Shown here: one piece after another, positions 21,824 to 34,815 of the stretch
How the letters are laid out: each line of letters begins with the position of its first letter
Position numbering within the stretch: position 1 is the stretch's first letter
Assembly: GCA_022497155.1 (NCBI GenBank)
Contig: MU385732.1
Location: forward strand, 248,001 to 312,000
Source: Whalleya microplaca
Lineage: Eukaryota; Ascomycota; Sordariomycetes; Xylariales; Xylariaceae
Direction of reading: 5' to 3'
DNA: 64,000 nucleotides
Notes under the pieces: model-generated
Seen by the model: the letters and a program-made list of their open reading frames with translations, nothing else
What the model was told of the DNA's origin: nothing
Database searches by the model: none
Made by a program: the position numbers and the translations under genes

Positions 21824-24800
21824 TTTGAAAATAGGTATTAGGTAAATAGTTGATAGATTAAGAGCTACAAGTCAAGTGATTCAGGTAATCAGATGCACTG
21901 GTAGCAAACAGGATGAGAGTAGAAATGCAAGAAAAATAAGAAAACAGAGTAGGAAAATGGAAAAGACCTAGGAAATAATGGAAGAATCGAGAGAGCTTTG
22001 AAGTTTTGTGATGGTGTAGGAAAATGATATCTTTCCATCTCGAGATTTACTTCTACCTTTATATCTTTCTATTCCGAGCGTTTTTCTTCATATGATGGAC
22101 TAACAGAAGTCAGAGAACCAATAAACACTTTCACATCCAAGTGACTGCTGACGATGTTGGTCATGGCCAGGCAAGTGTAAGTTCCGTGAGGCTGAGGCTG
22201 GACGGTTAAGTGTTTCCCGAGTGCTCAATCTATACCAGCCTATCACTTAGCTAATCGCCAATGCAAGGATTTGACCTAGCCTCGATTTCGCGGCGTAAGA
22301 TGATAGGGCGGTCAAAAATAGCCCTATTGCCAATGAGCTTAATAGTATAAGCCAATCGCTAACTCGTATATATTACTACGTCGACCAGCAGGCCCACGAT
22401 GCCACAATGCCATAATCTTGTAAGCTGAAAGCTAATCATTAGAAAGAGGCATGTGACCTTTCAGAGTTGGGGGCCTTGTGAAAGAAGTGTCTGCGGTGAC
22501 TGAGTAGTCCCCATGCAAGCCCCTCACGATACCTGGGGTGCAAGCCATCGTTGACAATTGGAGAAAGCTTCCGACACCGGGAAACACTGTCATAGACATC
22601 AGATAAACCATCGGATAAAATACAATGACTCGGGCGCTGTCAATAGGTATGGTCTCTGAGAGCTAACATGTATATCAAAATAAGGATGGTCACCGATAAT
22701 TGACTCAATGAAGCTCTGCCAAGTCGTAGGTCATCACTCTTTTCAATTACAGATGTGTACTCGGTGACAATTTAGCTCTCAGCGTGCTTTATATCTAGCA
22801 ACTAACGCTAAAGTACATGTGAACTCGGACAATATGAATTAATTGTAATAATCTTAAGTCTTACGCACCCAGATAGGCATACCTAGAACCAAGTGGGGGT
22901 CCTCAAATCAATTCAACCACCACTTCAGCTCATTAATACACAATTGGGACAGAATTGCAACATACAGAAGGCTTGTTTGGTAGTTGGACAGAGGTCTCTA
23001 TAGGCAACGAGAGCCCACCCCTATGACCCCATTGGTGCTCGTTGAAGGTGGCAACGATGGGTACGAGTAGGTAACCACTAAATGGAATCCCTGATAACAT
23101 TTAAGTCTGAGGCTTTCATTATATTTTAAGCTTATATATAGTAGCTTCCGCCCTCATGCTGCTATTAGCAAGCTTACTAACTCGGAGGTCATAATTGGGA
23201 AACGAAAGAAGCAGCTTTCGTCGCAGCTCGTGATGAATACGATTAGGCAAGGTAGAGGAATATCATTTAGACTATGTACCATTACTGGCAAATTTGGGAG
23301 ACTCTAGTAAAAGGACTGTTAGTGTCTGCTAAGAGGTATGGAATAAACTTCCTGCATGATATATGTACGTGGCTGCCCTAGACTGCCCTTGTTAACTATA
23401 AATCAAATGAGTAGTGACCCGTAGAACATATAATGAGTTATATTAACAGTGAATAGTAGTTTTTGGTATTGATGTTAAGAAGTTTTGTGCTAATCTCTAG
23501 TCTTTTTGCGTGGCTACACTTTAGAGGCTGCTTTAGGTAGAGAGAATAGAGATGGTGGCGGATAGTCTTTTAAGCGATATCCAACTGGTCATTATGTTAA
23601 ATGTTGGAACACGCTTTGAACCCATTGAGTTGCTGTATGGCTTTAATCTTTATGTAGACGCGAAGTATCTATTTAAGAGTTATGATTGGAATGTCAACAA
23701 ATTTAGCAAGGTACGTGGTTACATCATACTACCTAAGTAATTAAGCCGCCAAATCTAAAGGCTTCATATCATGGTGTTTGATGCTGGAGGCCGCATGAGG
23801 GGTTGGGCATTATATTTCAATGAGACCAATAGTGATATCCGGTACTAGATGCTCGAGTGTCTAAGCTTCAACTTGATTAATGAGTACACAGAAGCTTAGT
23901 TATATTATTATGATGTGGGAACGAAGCCGAGCTATTCATTCGAATGCACAATTATCAGCTGCTAAGACGGACAACAAGCTTGTCAGTGGTCACCCAACCT
24001 TTGTAGCAGCAAGTTGTAAGCGATGGTAGATCGGAAAACGTATTGACATGTGTACAGAGCAATATGTGATAATGCAGACAATGAGTGACAAGGCACATCA
24101 TAACGTTGTAATATTCCGAAGCGCGTCTGCACGTGTGACTGGCCTTGTGTGTTGTACATATCCTAACCACCTACTACTTATCTACGTGTACTGGATGCGC
24201 GTGGCGTCAAATCAATGGTTGTTTTTCACTTGCAAAGAGTTGCTACATAATAACCCACCAAGGGTCGAAAAATGTCATTGTATTGTAAAACATCCGCAGA
24301 AATGTCTTTACCTACCGGTAGATAGTAAATATTATGTCTCTGATAGTACAGATTATATATTGAGGGTATTGAAGTTGTTTAATACATACTATTAACTGTA
24401 AACATATGAACTAAAAGTACCTAACAAAATAACGTTTCGATTCCCGGCGGCTTATATGTAGCTAGCTCCTTTTTCTCCAACTCCTACTTTGTAATCGCAT
24501 CATCAACCATGCAGATCAATGCCGGGCCAATACCGTTGGGGAGAGCCCTGGAGGTTTGGAGGGGGATTCTGGGGGGGGGGGTTCAACTGGGGTGGGTCGG
24601 TACCTGCATATGGGAGCTTGCGAGATTAGGCCCGCTTTATAAGTTTAGCCCTTGGCAGCAATTTCGATTAATGTTAGTCGACCCTCGGGACCACTAGGGG
24701 ACCGCTAGGGGCCACAGGGCCAGAGCTCATTTCATGACAGCCCGTTCTCATCTCCGTCTCCAGTCTCTCGACTTTGGTCATCTGCCTGGAGTATCCTTCG

Positions 24801-25144
24801 ACTTTTCCTTCTTTTATTTCCACGTTCGTTTTCCCCAGCGTTAACTATCGTTAACTGACACTCTTTACGGATTGCGCCGCCGGCTACCTGGAGAACTGTC
24901 TGTCTCCCCGTCACTCTTTTCGGGTATCGACTATCGTCATCCCCATATCCAGTCGTTCGCAAGACGCAATCGAAGGCCGGCGCGCGTCGCACTCCCGACT
25001 TCAACGTCTCAACATCGATCGTTATCTCCCTCGTTGATCCCATTGTTGATCACTTGATGCGCTAAGGGCTGACCGGCACCTTTAGCCTCGCCCATCTGGA
25101 GAGTACACTCATTTAATAGAAAATAATCAGGATTGAGAATCATT
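21824..25144. other. Gene-free, AT-rich region, about 3.3 kb
   Basis: The first 300 nt should be the cupin promoter. The rest is AT-rich with no frame above about 115 codons and no motif I know. It may contain old, mutated transposon DNA, but I see no ends or domains that prove this. A short poly-G tract lies at about 24572. From 24760 the sequence becomes pyrimidine-rich ahead of the SUN-family gene. Confidence 0.4.
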
Positions 25145-26759
25145 ATGAAGGTCACAACGATACAGGCCGCCCTCGGGTGGGCAATGCTTCTTTTTGCTGC
25201 CCAGCCCTGTGCTGCTACCGTCCAGCACCAACACCGGCACCGTCATCTTCACAAGAAACATGCCCAAGGCTTAAGTCTAGACTCGAACTCGTACAATCCA
25301 AGATATAGCGCACGAAACACCTCGGCACTTGTGTCACTCGAGTCACGGGACCTCCAGAAATGCAAATTCCCAGAGGACAAGGGCCTCTTCGCCGTCACTC
25401 CGGATGCGATGAATGGCGGCTGGGCTTTGGCCCCAGACCAAGAATGTGTATCAGGCACCTGGTGTCCCATTGCCTGCCCACCGGGGAAAGTTATGGCGCA
25501 ATGGAAGCCCGGGACTCACTATCACTTCCCGGAATCCACCGTGAGTTGTAAAAATCAAAGTAGAATGTGATGGCAGTCGGCTGACTATGCTTTAGTATGG
25601 TGGCGTCCACTGTAACAATGGTGAAATTGAGGTCCCCTTTCCCGATCATCCTTGGTGCGTTGACGGCACTGGCACTGTCGAAGCTGTGAATAAGGTTGGA
25701 GAGGTTGTGGCCTTCTGTCAAACCTGCTTGCCAGGTTACGAGGATATGATCATACCCACCGAAGTCCACGATACCGCGACTCTTTCTGTTCCGGACAAAT
25801 CTTATTGGGATTCGACGGCCTCTCAGTAAGTCCTCATTGTATCACTCGCATCACCAATTTTAGTTAACATATGTAGCTTCTATGTCAATCCTCCTGGCGT
25901 TTCTGCAGATGATGCCTGCCACTGGGGTGACATCTCCAAGCCTATCGGAAACTGGGCTCCGTATGTTGCAGGCGCTAACACCGAATCAGACGGGAAAAGC
26001 TTTGTCAAGGTTGGCAAGAACCCTGAATGGAGCAAATCGGCGCTGGCCGACACGAAACCCAATTTTGGTCTAAGAATCGACTGTCCTGGTGGAGGCTGTA
26101 TTGGCATGCCCTGCAGTGTTGATGATACAGGCGTTCACAGTGACGAGGCATCAATAACGGGCGATGGTGCCGATTTCTGTGTTGTGACCGTACCTAGTGG
26201 TGGCACGGGCCACATCGTCGTTTACAGCTTGGATGGCTCTGGAGGCGCCGAGCCGTCAAGCTCTTCGAGTTCTGCCTCCGAACCTACATCTACCCAGTCT
26301 CCCACAACTAGCAGCAGTTCCACAACAATCTCTCTGCCATCGCTGACCACGCCATCAATTCCGTTGACGTCGTCGGCCACCTCTACCTCATCTTCGTCTG
26401 ATGAGGTGGTCATTAGTCTGTCGATCGGTATCGGTGGTGGTAGCAGCATCACTAGTAGCAGCAATAGCTCCCCATCGTCTCCTTCAAGCCCAGCGAAACC
26501 TGAAGCCTCGGTCCCTTTTCTTGCTGGAGTGTTCCAGGAGAATACAACGAGTAGCTCCGGCTCCAGTTCCGGCTCCGGCTCTGGCTCCTCTTGGGCTATA
26601 CCCTCCTCGACAGCGCCGCCTGCTGCTGCCTCGACCAACGATGAAGCAAAACCTGCTCAAAGCGAGACGAACACAAGCGAAAGCGCCGGTCAGCGCCAAG
26701 GTGGCGCTGCAATTGCTGGCCTTATCATCGCTTTCGTGGCTACCGGCTACTTGCTTTGA
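25145..26759 (+). CDS. SUN-family cell-wall protein (SIM1/UTH1/NCA3-like beta-glucosidase family)
   Basis: There are three exons, 25145-25540, 25596-25825 and 25877-26759, giving 502 residues. A signal peptide (LGWAMLLFAAQPCAA) is followed by a short His-rich stretch. The SUN domain follows at about residues 75-350, with the family's cysteine pattern: CKFPEDKGLF, CVSGTWCPIACPPGKVMAQW, GGVHCNNG, FCQTCLPGYEDM and WGDISKPIGNWAPYVAGAN. A Ser/Thr-rich stalk and a C-terminal helix (AAIAGLIIAFVATGYLL) suggest GPI anchoring. SUN proteins act in wall remodelling, septation and ageing in yeasts; a beta-1,3-glucan role is reported for some. The long Ser/Thr stalk is more typical of filamentous fungi than of the yeast proteins. 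Confidence 0.9.
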
Positions 26760-29700
26760 GAGCGCCCCTAAGCCCCTAAACACGTTCAATTCAGCCGAAT
26801 TTGTTTTTCTTTCGCAGATCATATGATCTTACCTTATGCGGCCAATGACGTCCTGATACTTGAGCCTCACGACTGTGGCTCTGCCACTGAAACGCGATCC
26901 GGACTTCAGCCCTAATTCATCGTTACTTCCTCTTTCTGTTCATATTACAGATCCCAAGGCGCCATGGTCTCTCTTGGGCTGGTTGCATATTACGATATAT
27001 CTGATATAGTGTCTATTGTTTATTTCTAAATAACCGACGGTTTACGCAGCCGTCGGGTTCGTTCCTATATATCATTCTGGCTCGCCCAGAGCTACATAAA
27101 TTCTTGTCTTCTCACTTATACCCCCTTATTGTTCAGAGCAATTACGATGGTTTGGAGCGTTTGAATCTTCAGGGAGGGCACTGCTATTTGGGCGTGCCAC
27201 GGGAGGAGGAGGGCAGATTTCACGATGGGGGGATTTGCTTATTCACAGAATTTACGGCTCGGAGTCAAGAGACGCACGATCAAGACGAGACGCGATCCGA
27301 TTTGCTCTTTCTGCCATAGTTGGCTTGCTTTGGGGCATGGCGCCGCGGCCAAGGGATATTTGTCTTAGGATAGAGGGAAAACATGTGAAGGATGATAGAC
27401 TCTTGGATATATTGGGTAGATATGGTTTGGCGCTGCTGCGGATGTGCTCGCAGATGTTGTCTTACACTGTATGTGTCTACTTCTGGTACTCACTTACGCC
27501 AATGTTCAATGAGAGTCTTGGAAAGTTATATGATCTTTCAATCTATTGCATCAAGTCAAATCAAATGTGCATGTCCAAGCGCAATAAATTTGTAGGTGCA
27601 ACCATGCCACTTCAGCCTCATGTCAATTGCTAGTGTTGTAAGTGAACACCTGATTTGCAGTGAACTATAACTATTCTCGTTAGACCACATAAGCATGCAG
27701 ATTTGAGGATAATTTTAAGTCTCAAACTATTCCAATATGCCAGTCTGAGAACCCATGGTTCGATCACATACATAGTACGTACTAATTTGGCCATCGGCTC
27801 CGAGCCTCCATAATCCGGCATGGCCCTCGGTTGGTCCGAACATTTTTTTTTTTTTTCATACAGCACTCAGTGCCGATCGTCATCAGGCACGAAGTTTCCG
27901 CGCCGTTTCAGCTTACAGTACATGATACTTTGTATGGAGCCTCTATTGATGTTAGCGTCCCCGTCCAGGACGACTCGTGGGACATTTATATGCCACGTGT
28001 ATGCGTATGTACGGAATACGTTGTACAGTGAAGAAGTGTTCTGGCATAGTCAGCGATCTTATAATATCATGATAGTGTCTTTCGGGAGTACATCTGAGCA
28101 GTTATGTCTTGTTGCTGTCAGGTCTATATCTGAGGCTTCTAAGAAAACCTTAGTTTGTGGAGGCCCGTCCACGGCTCTCCATGGCGGAAAATTACAATGT
28201 TTCAGGGGCTGGCTTGTGCGTCAGTCAACTCTTACCTTTGTTATACCACCTCAACATTGTATGCACTATATAGGTCGAGGTATTATTGCTGATGGATGGT
28301 TCTGTTGGCTAAACTAGAGCTCTCTTGTTGAGTTTATACAGTGACATATATGCATCTTACTCATCCCTCAGTACCGGTGCATGAGTCGAGATTTCAAGCT
28401 GGTTTGGTTGTCTGCTGGATCTGAAGGCATAGAACGAGGGATTTGTCCACTTTAGATATATTTTTACTTAGTCATTATGAACAGACCTTCGTTTGCTGGA
28501 ATAGGGTGATTCATGTGGACGTGGGTATCCTTCTGTATGACGTGCGTAAAGGTCATCATATTTTGTGATGGCTTCCAATGCCCCTTAGTGATCTACAGAT
28601 CTTGCTGAGTCGTCAGGATCTCAGCGTCTCATACGGAATACGTGCTTGGGATCCCTTGGGTGGCAATGATCAGTAGAAGGACTTTGAGAAGACATATCAT
28701 TGAGTTCTAGTATGTACTTGGATCTTTCATGTTTAGCATGATTTAACATTCAGCACGTCCGATTCTAGACCAGGTTTGGCCACCCTCCTCAACAAAAACC
28801 ATTGGGGAATTGTGAACTTGCATCAACCCAAGACACAAGTACACGAACCAGGTAAGAATTAATCCGGTGTTCTGGTCATAATCATGACACCCATAGGTAT
28901 GGTATTTGTTTTTACCTAATTATATAGCATCAACTATCATCCATGGCAATCGTTAATCACCCTAGTGACACTATGGCCAGTCACACATAAGCTATCTGGG
29001 TCACTGTTACTGATGAAGATTGTGGGATTCCCGCATTATCTCGATATCACAACGACTAAGACGAAGACATGCGGAGATACCGATGCATAGGGATTGGGTC
29101 GAAGTTCCTGGTCCACATCAGGGAGAGTGACCGGGCTGTTGGGTTAATCTAGAGTATATCGAAGAAGGTATACTACTATAAGAAGGCCGCTATGATTCCT
29201 CTCGAAAGTTGAAAGGAAAATTTTACATTCTGAGTGTCTACTGAGTGGTAGAATGAAGTTACAGAATCTCGTCGTCAAACTCGATGTTATGATGGTATTG
29301 CAAGATTTCGAGGACGCCGTGCTACGTCTCAATGAGTAAATATCTAACGAAGAAATGTAAGACCTTGGAATGTGATGACTTTCCTTTCCGTAAATTTTCT
29401 CGTTTAGCCATTGTAATTTCTATGAAATCTTTCGTATGGTATGTACATTGGAACGAATCCCCCCTTAAGGGTCGATATACTATCCGCCCGTGTAAAGCCG
29501 AGTTATTAGGAGAGAGTGTTGATCATAAGCTACCCTAAATGTAACGAGTGTAGTACAATGTGTGAAGCACAGATATCTATATGCCAAAGGAGATGGTGTC
29601 CTTTGTTGCAAGTTGAGTACTGTACTCCTGAAGAGCAGCTCAAGCACATCATCCCCTCACCCTAACATTACCTTAAACACTACACCTTAGCTAAATCTTC

Positions 29701-30358
29701 TCTCTTTAACCTCCTCTACTGTGATAACCCTCCAACATGACTCGGCCTTTAGCAGAAAAGAAAAATTAATCCTGAAACTACATAACTTCAGAGCTCCAAA
29801 GTCTCATTCACCATACTCTCATATATGGATGAGGCTAAGTTTCCACTATTCTCACTCTGACTTCACTGGCATTTCATCTGGACTTTGGTATTGGTAAGTC
29901 TTATAGGTCAACTGTCTTGGCCATCACCACTGATTTTTGCTTTTTAAAAAAAGCTAGAACCTATTAGAGGTTCAGGTACACTTCACTATTATGTCAATTT
30001 ACGTTGTTAAGGAAACAATCAGTTTCACCGACTTCTCACTGCGCTTAGATAGGCCGAAAATAAACCCATACTTAATTAAGCAAACTTCAAAACTCTTCCT
30101 CCCCACAACAACTAAACCTTCTCTTTCATTAAAAATTACTTGTACTTCCTAGTACTGCAGAAAAAACAACTTTCCAGCGCTACGATATGTCCCTATTTCA
30201 ACATCGACATAGTCCTCAACTACTAGTATATTATTGAGATATCTAGAAGACAGTCGAGCAATCCTTCGCAGGCTAGATTTTTGACATCTGTTGCAAATAG
30301 CAAACCTGAATGGAATAGGTGTGAGCCGAAGCCTTTCCTTCTCATCTCCCCCAACTCT
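26760..30358. other. Gene-free, AT-rich region, about 3.6 kb
   Basis: No recognisable protein or RNA gene is present. A T14 tract lies at 27843-27856. Several frames of 60-165 codons occur (for example 27820-28317 +), but none shows a motif, a signal peptide or a coding-like third-position pattern. Confidence 0.4.
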
Positions 30359-30804
30359 ATGGGAGATGCAGGCGATACGCAGCAGGAGGGAAAACAGATG
30401 CATCACAAGCTGTCAACCGCCCACGAGAACATGTCACCCAACCCCGCTGCTTCAGCACGATATCTCAGACACATCTCACAACATCAGCAAGTGTGTCTTG
30501 AGCGTAAGACCGTTGCTCGTGCGGCCTTCCGTCCCCTGAGGCACGGGGCTGTAAGTCTTGCATTTACCAAATTGTTTCCCCTTCGGGGCAGTTTCTGATG
30601 GTTTTCTAGTCCCTTGACCAGCGCCAGGCTTACGCCGGTGTGAGTGAGCTTCGTCTTGGTGTGGAGGACCGCGGCTCTGCATGGACTGTCGCCATACAGG
30701 CGTTCGTGGAGGACGTGCGTTTGGCCTTCACGGCTGCGTACCCCAACCGCCCTTGGGCTGCTTTCCTGGACGAGTTGGAGCGTGAACTTTTGGTGTTTGA
30801 TTAG
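30359..30804 (+). CDS. Unrecognised two-exon reading frame, possibly a captured gene fragment
   Basis: An in-frame join of 30359-30550 and 30610-30804 across a GTAAGT..TAG intron of 59 nt gives about 128 residues. The second half looks coding: it has a regular C/T third-position preference and reads AWTVAIQAFVEDVRLAF and RPWAAFLDELERELL, which would form amphipathic helices. The first 40 residues, upstream of position 30482, look less coding, so the ATG at 30359 may be fortuitous. A 16-bp direct repeat brackets the coding-like part (30482-30497 and 30834-30849). I recognise no family. It could be a small species-specific gene or a piece of a larger gene moved here. A frame also stays open on the minus strand, so strand assignment is not certain. 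Confidence 0.35.
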
Positions 30805-30849
30805 GTTGTCGGGCAGGCTTCGGGGTCCTTTCGCATCAGCAAGTGTGTC
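30482..30849 (+). repeat. 16-bp direct repeat flanking a coding-like segment
   Basis: CATCAGCAAGTGTGTC occurs exactly at 30482-30497 and again at 30834-30849, with 352 nt between starts. The intervening block is GC-richer than the AT-rich DNA on its left. Confidence 0.7.
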
Positions 30850-30969
30850 AACAACTACCCACATCATCCATCATGTTCTCGTCCTCCATACGTTGACATC
30901 TCCAACCAAAACAAACACCCTATTTCCCTCGTCGTAATACAAAGAATTCCCACTACCCATTTCTGCCTA

Positions 30970-32060
30970 TGGAATGGCGTTTATTCCAGGCTTCACAAAA
31001 GCGCAGATTGTGGAAGCGCGCAAAGTACCAGAGCAAGACTTCTGTTGTAGAAGAATTCTTAGAGTTGTTCTCAGACACATTGAACAACCACGAAAAAGGC
31101 TATCCTAACAAGGAAACCTCTAAGTGTCCGCAAGATAAGCCGGCCACAGAATCCAAGCCTTTCTTGATCTTTGGCATATGGTTAACCTCCCAGGTCACCT
31201 AAATGTAGACAACCATGAGGAAGACGAGGAGCAGGAGGAGGAGGAGGAAGGTGAGGACCTACCTCCTCCGAGACCCTCGAATACTTCCTCATAGGGACGG
31301 GGGACTTACCCTCCAAGACCCTCGAATACCTCCTCACAGGGACGGAGGACTCAGTCAAGCACGCCAGACGCCTACACGAGCATGGCTCAGACAAGAAAAA
31401 AGAAAGCATCGATAAGGCAATCCAGGGCCTCGAGGCTGTCCACCATCTCTTTGATGGTGGACCTACGTCTCACTTCAATACCAAGGGCCACGCCATCGAC
31501 GACAACTGAGCCAGCGATGTCGATCATGCCATCTAGAGCTCCCATCGGGAGCTCATCATTAATCTACCAAGCTTGAATTCCCAGCCATGCCTTGGAATTA
31601 GCAGCGCCTGTCTCAAAGACAGCGCCCTCATATAATCCCATCAATTTTCCAATTCATGGAAAACTGATCCAGCTGCCTGTCTATTGACAGTTGGGCTGAT
31701 GGATCCTGGATGGAACGACACAATATATCGTCAAAAGGACGAAAATTCGCACTCAACACCATCCGTAACATCTCGGGGCCCCTGCTTTCCGCTTTCCCAG
31801 AGGCATCATTATGCTCAGCCTCTTTCATACACCTCTCAGAGCCCAGAAAGCACCACTCTGGTCTCTTACCACGCGGCAAAGCCCTCGGGGACTTCGTCTA
31901 GCCCCGCTATCAACTCCGTCTCCGCTTCGGAGCAGCAAAACCCGATGGAAGTCCGCCAGGCTCGCCGCAAGGAGAACTACCGGGGCGAGTGGACGGCAAA
32001 TGAACCGCAGACGCAGCTCATCCCCAACCCTGCGCGCTCTGTGCCGGCCGCATAGGTCAA
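30970..32060 (+). pseudogene. Probable decayed protein gene
   Basis: Coding-like segments occur one after another in different plus-strand frames, each ended by stops. One runs from 30969 (starts MEWRLFQASQKRR). The next is an acidic run EEDEEQEEEEEGED at about 31220. A third covers about 31269-31509, with LEYFLIGTGDLPS repeated as LEYLLTGTEDS and then KESIDKAIQGLEAVHHLFD. A fourth runs at about 31684-32055, with a GC-rich end containing NPMEVRQARRKENYRGEW. The first unit of the 45-bp repeat is 2 nt longer than the second, which breaks the frame. I cannot name the family. Alternatively some breaks could be introns, but I found no splice pairs that restore one frame. Confidence 0.35.
31255..31346 (+). 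repeat. Two-unit tandem repeat (47 and 45 bp)
   Basis: Units 31255-31301 and 31302-31346 share the core AGACCCTCGAATAC and the end CAGGGACGG or TAGGGACGG. They differ by a 2-nt length change that shifts the reading frame. Confidence 0.75.
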
Positions 32061-33107
32061 CAGCCTCCACATGCAGGAAAGCCAGCCACATGGCCCCTCT
32101 CTGCTTGTGAGCTATTTAAACCATGCTCACGCACTTACAAGGTGAGCTGCTCTCCGAGCTCAACCTCTCCCTTGTCCCCCTCGATGGGATTTCCGGGCAC
32201 ACCTTGTGTCCTTCCTAGGTGGCTTGCCTCTGCGGCCGCGAAGTTGAGCAAGTACTTTCGCCCATCTCCAACAAATTTGTTGTGAGCAGCCATAGCCCGA
32301 CGTATACGACAATGATTGCGAGGAGGGCGGGATTCCTGGGTGCGTGAAGAGTCTCAGGAGATTGAGGAGGGAGGCGGGGAAGTGAGGACTTGGGTTTGGG
32401 TCGTAATTCAAGAGGCAGACTCAATCGTTGCCGGTGGAAGAAGCTGCCGCAGCACAAGAGAAAGGAGACCCTGACTTCAGAAGTCAATCTCTTCGAAAGA
32501 AGCCTTTTACATGGTAATTTCATAGATAAGCCATTGGCCGCCTTAGTACTACTTAAAGGTATCTTTTCGGTTTCTTGCAATAGTTTCGTTGGTCTTGTGA
32601 GTGAGTTAGCTATGCTGTTCAGTATATCTTGAATGCGTATACGGTCCGTGTTGTCTCCCAGCAAACCATGCCCTATTACCGTAAAAAAACTGTAAATATC
32701 GATTCTCGCCTTTGTATACTACGACAGACTGTAATTGATCCGCCTGACAACTGTTATATGCTACGTAGTGTACGATGGAAAGACTACAGCTTCTTCGGTG
32801 CGGTAGAGCTGATGGCAAACGCCTCAAATATTAACATACTAACATGAACACGATATACGTAAAGATAAAACCCGCTAACTTTATTTCGAAACAGTCGCTT
32901 ATTCAATTCGCAGATGCTAATCTATCTAAACGATAAGAAAAAACCCAGGGGTATCATAATTCGTAAATTCGTTCAATACGAGAGCGTCTAGTACTCTCTC
33001 TCTCTCTCCTTGTATCCAGTATATAATCGACGGGTTCCAGTTCCAGGTGGTATGTTTTCCAACCTCCCTCCCCTCCCTCTCCCCTCAGCAGGAAGAGAGA
33101 CATGCCA
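32061..33107. other. Intergenic region, about 1 kb
   Basis: This stretch lies downstream of the decayed gene and of Csn12 (-). A frame of about 149 codons at 32215-32664 (-) has no motif. A (CT)n microsatellite lies near 32993-33009. Confidence 0.4.
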
Positions 33108-34815
33108 TCATTGATCCTGAACCCAACCAGGTATATCCTCGTCCCCTGCACCTATAACCTCGGCAACATTCGGCCATCCCGCAGCCACCGCGCTGCCCTT
33201 CTGCTTCGCGCCCATGATCGCGAACCGGCCCTGCGAATGCGCGATGAAGCCGTGGAGAAGCCCCTGCGCAATCAGCGACGCGACCATGGACTCGATGTGC
33301 TCCGCCGTGATCGCCATGTTCCCCCACACGAGGCCCTCGTTCGGCCGCAGCAGCTTCGGGCCTCCCGGAGGCGGTGCAAGGGTGGAGTGCCCCCCGCCAG
33401 CACCGGCGCTATTCGAGACCGCCTTCAGGAAGATGTTGTTCACGTGTGGTTGGCGCCCCTTCGGCGCTAGCTTCGCGGGGAGGTACCCCTCCAGCCGCTT
33501 CTGGACGTACGAGGCTGCCGTCAGAAGATGGGAGAGCTCGAGCGTGGCGGCCTTGCGCGAATCGGCCTCCGTCGGCGCCACGTAGGTCAGGAGGAAGGTC
33601 CGCCGGGATAGTGATCGCCAGAGCAACGGGCGCAGGCGGTAGGTGAGGGTGAGGAGTAAGCCTCTGCGGAACAGCCAGGCTTCGTTTGTCTCGAGTGCGT
33701 GCTGGAAATTAAGCCAATTGCCGGTGCGGATGGAGAGAACGAAGGGTGTAAATATGGGCGCTAGAGTTTGGGCCTCTGGTCGCTGTAGAAGGACCTGAGA
33801 TGGCATGCGGCCGAGAAGCATGTTGCAGGGTATCAGATACGTGAGTATGAGTCGGCGGTGCTTTTGAAAGCTCGGTGGGGTTTGTAGGTAGGCTTCCTGC
33901 AAACATTGCGACGCCCGCACGAAATGGTTGTTGATGAAATGAAACCGACCGAGATAGTATAGGTAGGTAACCCTTTGAGCGGCTGGGTAATAGGACAGAG
34001 GGGGTGACTTGGCCGTGATGTTGGTGAAGAGCTGCTTCGCAAGATGAGTCTTCCTGCACTGAGAGGGTATATTCGTTAGTATGTAATTGTTGATTGGGAT
34101 GAGTTGAATCCTTAACGTACTGTAAACAACAGCTTCAACGTCACGTTGGCGAAGACGTAAACACCAACTTTTTTGCCCTTGGGCTCCGCATATCGTTGAC
34201 TCGACCGGTCCGTCAGACATGTAGTGAAGAACTTCTGTATGATCTCTGCGGTGATCTCGACAATCGACTTTTGGTCTTCTTCACCAGCATCTATCGTGCC
34301 CACTTTCTTGGCGAGGTCGGGGTGTTTATTCAGTGTCATCGACAGTTTGGACAATGAGGCGCAGAGTGATATGCTCGTCTGCAACATTATCGTGCCGTAT
34401 GTAGGATTGTTGAGCGCCGTGGTACATGAACTATCCGCGCTGTCAGCTGGAGGAGTCGAGAATATGGAGCGGATGGTATCGCATACTTGGTCAGCGCCGT
34501 GAGCAACTCGTGTGCACCCGAGAGGTCGTTGAAGTCGACATCCCTCCAATACTCGAAATAGTCCCTCATGAAGGCAATGAATCCTGGCCATGCTGTCCCC
34601 TGATCTTCTGGTACGTCGTCCTCTTCTGGCAGACATGACTCGACGAGCTTCTCAATCGCGCTGGCATTTCGATAGCCATTTTTCAGTTCGGTTGCGAGAT
34701 TGTGGTATTCCTGAGGCACAGGTGGTTCTACCCGCAGCCAATCGCGTAGGGCATTCTCATCTCGAGACTTGAGAAAACCTCGAATGCTGGTGAGGAACTT
34801 GATGATTAAAGCCAT
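33108..34815 (-). CDS. CSN12: Csn12 homolog, PCI-domain protein
   Basis: There are three exons, 34815-34487, 34430-34121 and 34058-33108, giving 529 residues. The C-terminal half is a PCI-associated helical array and winged helix. It carries the Csn12/Thp1 family blocks QRVTYLYYLGRFHFINNHF, RRLILTYLIPCNMLLGRMP, LLQRPEAQ and YLPAKLAPKG. Towards the end, in the winged helix, comes EHIESMVASLIAQGLLHGF. In yeast, Csn12 partners Thp3 and Sem1 in transcription elongation and splicing, and was first described as associated with the COP9 signalosome. The N-terminal 110 residues are less conserved. A Gly/Pro-rich insertion (near residue 440, AGAGGGHSTLAPPPGG) interrupts the PCI region. The first intron acceptor was chosen as the AG at 34431 because the branch-like CTGAC lies 11 nt before it. 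Confidence 0.85.

Noticed and set aside
27820..28317. 165-codon plus-strand frame
   Set aside because: It begins in a T homopolymer, has no domain, and its codon use does not resemble the real genes.
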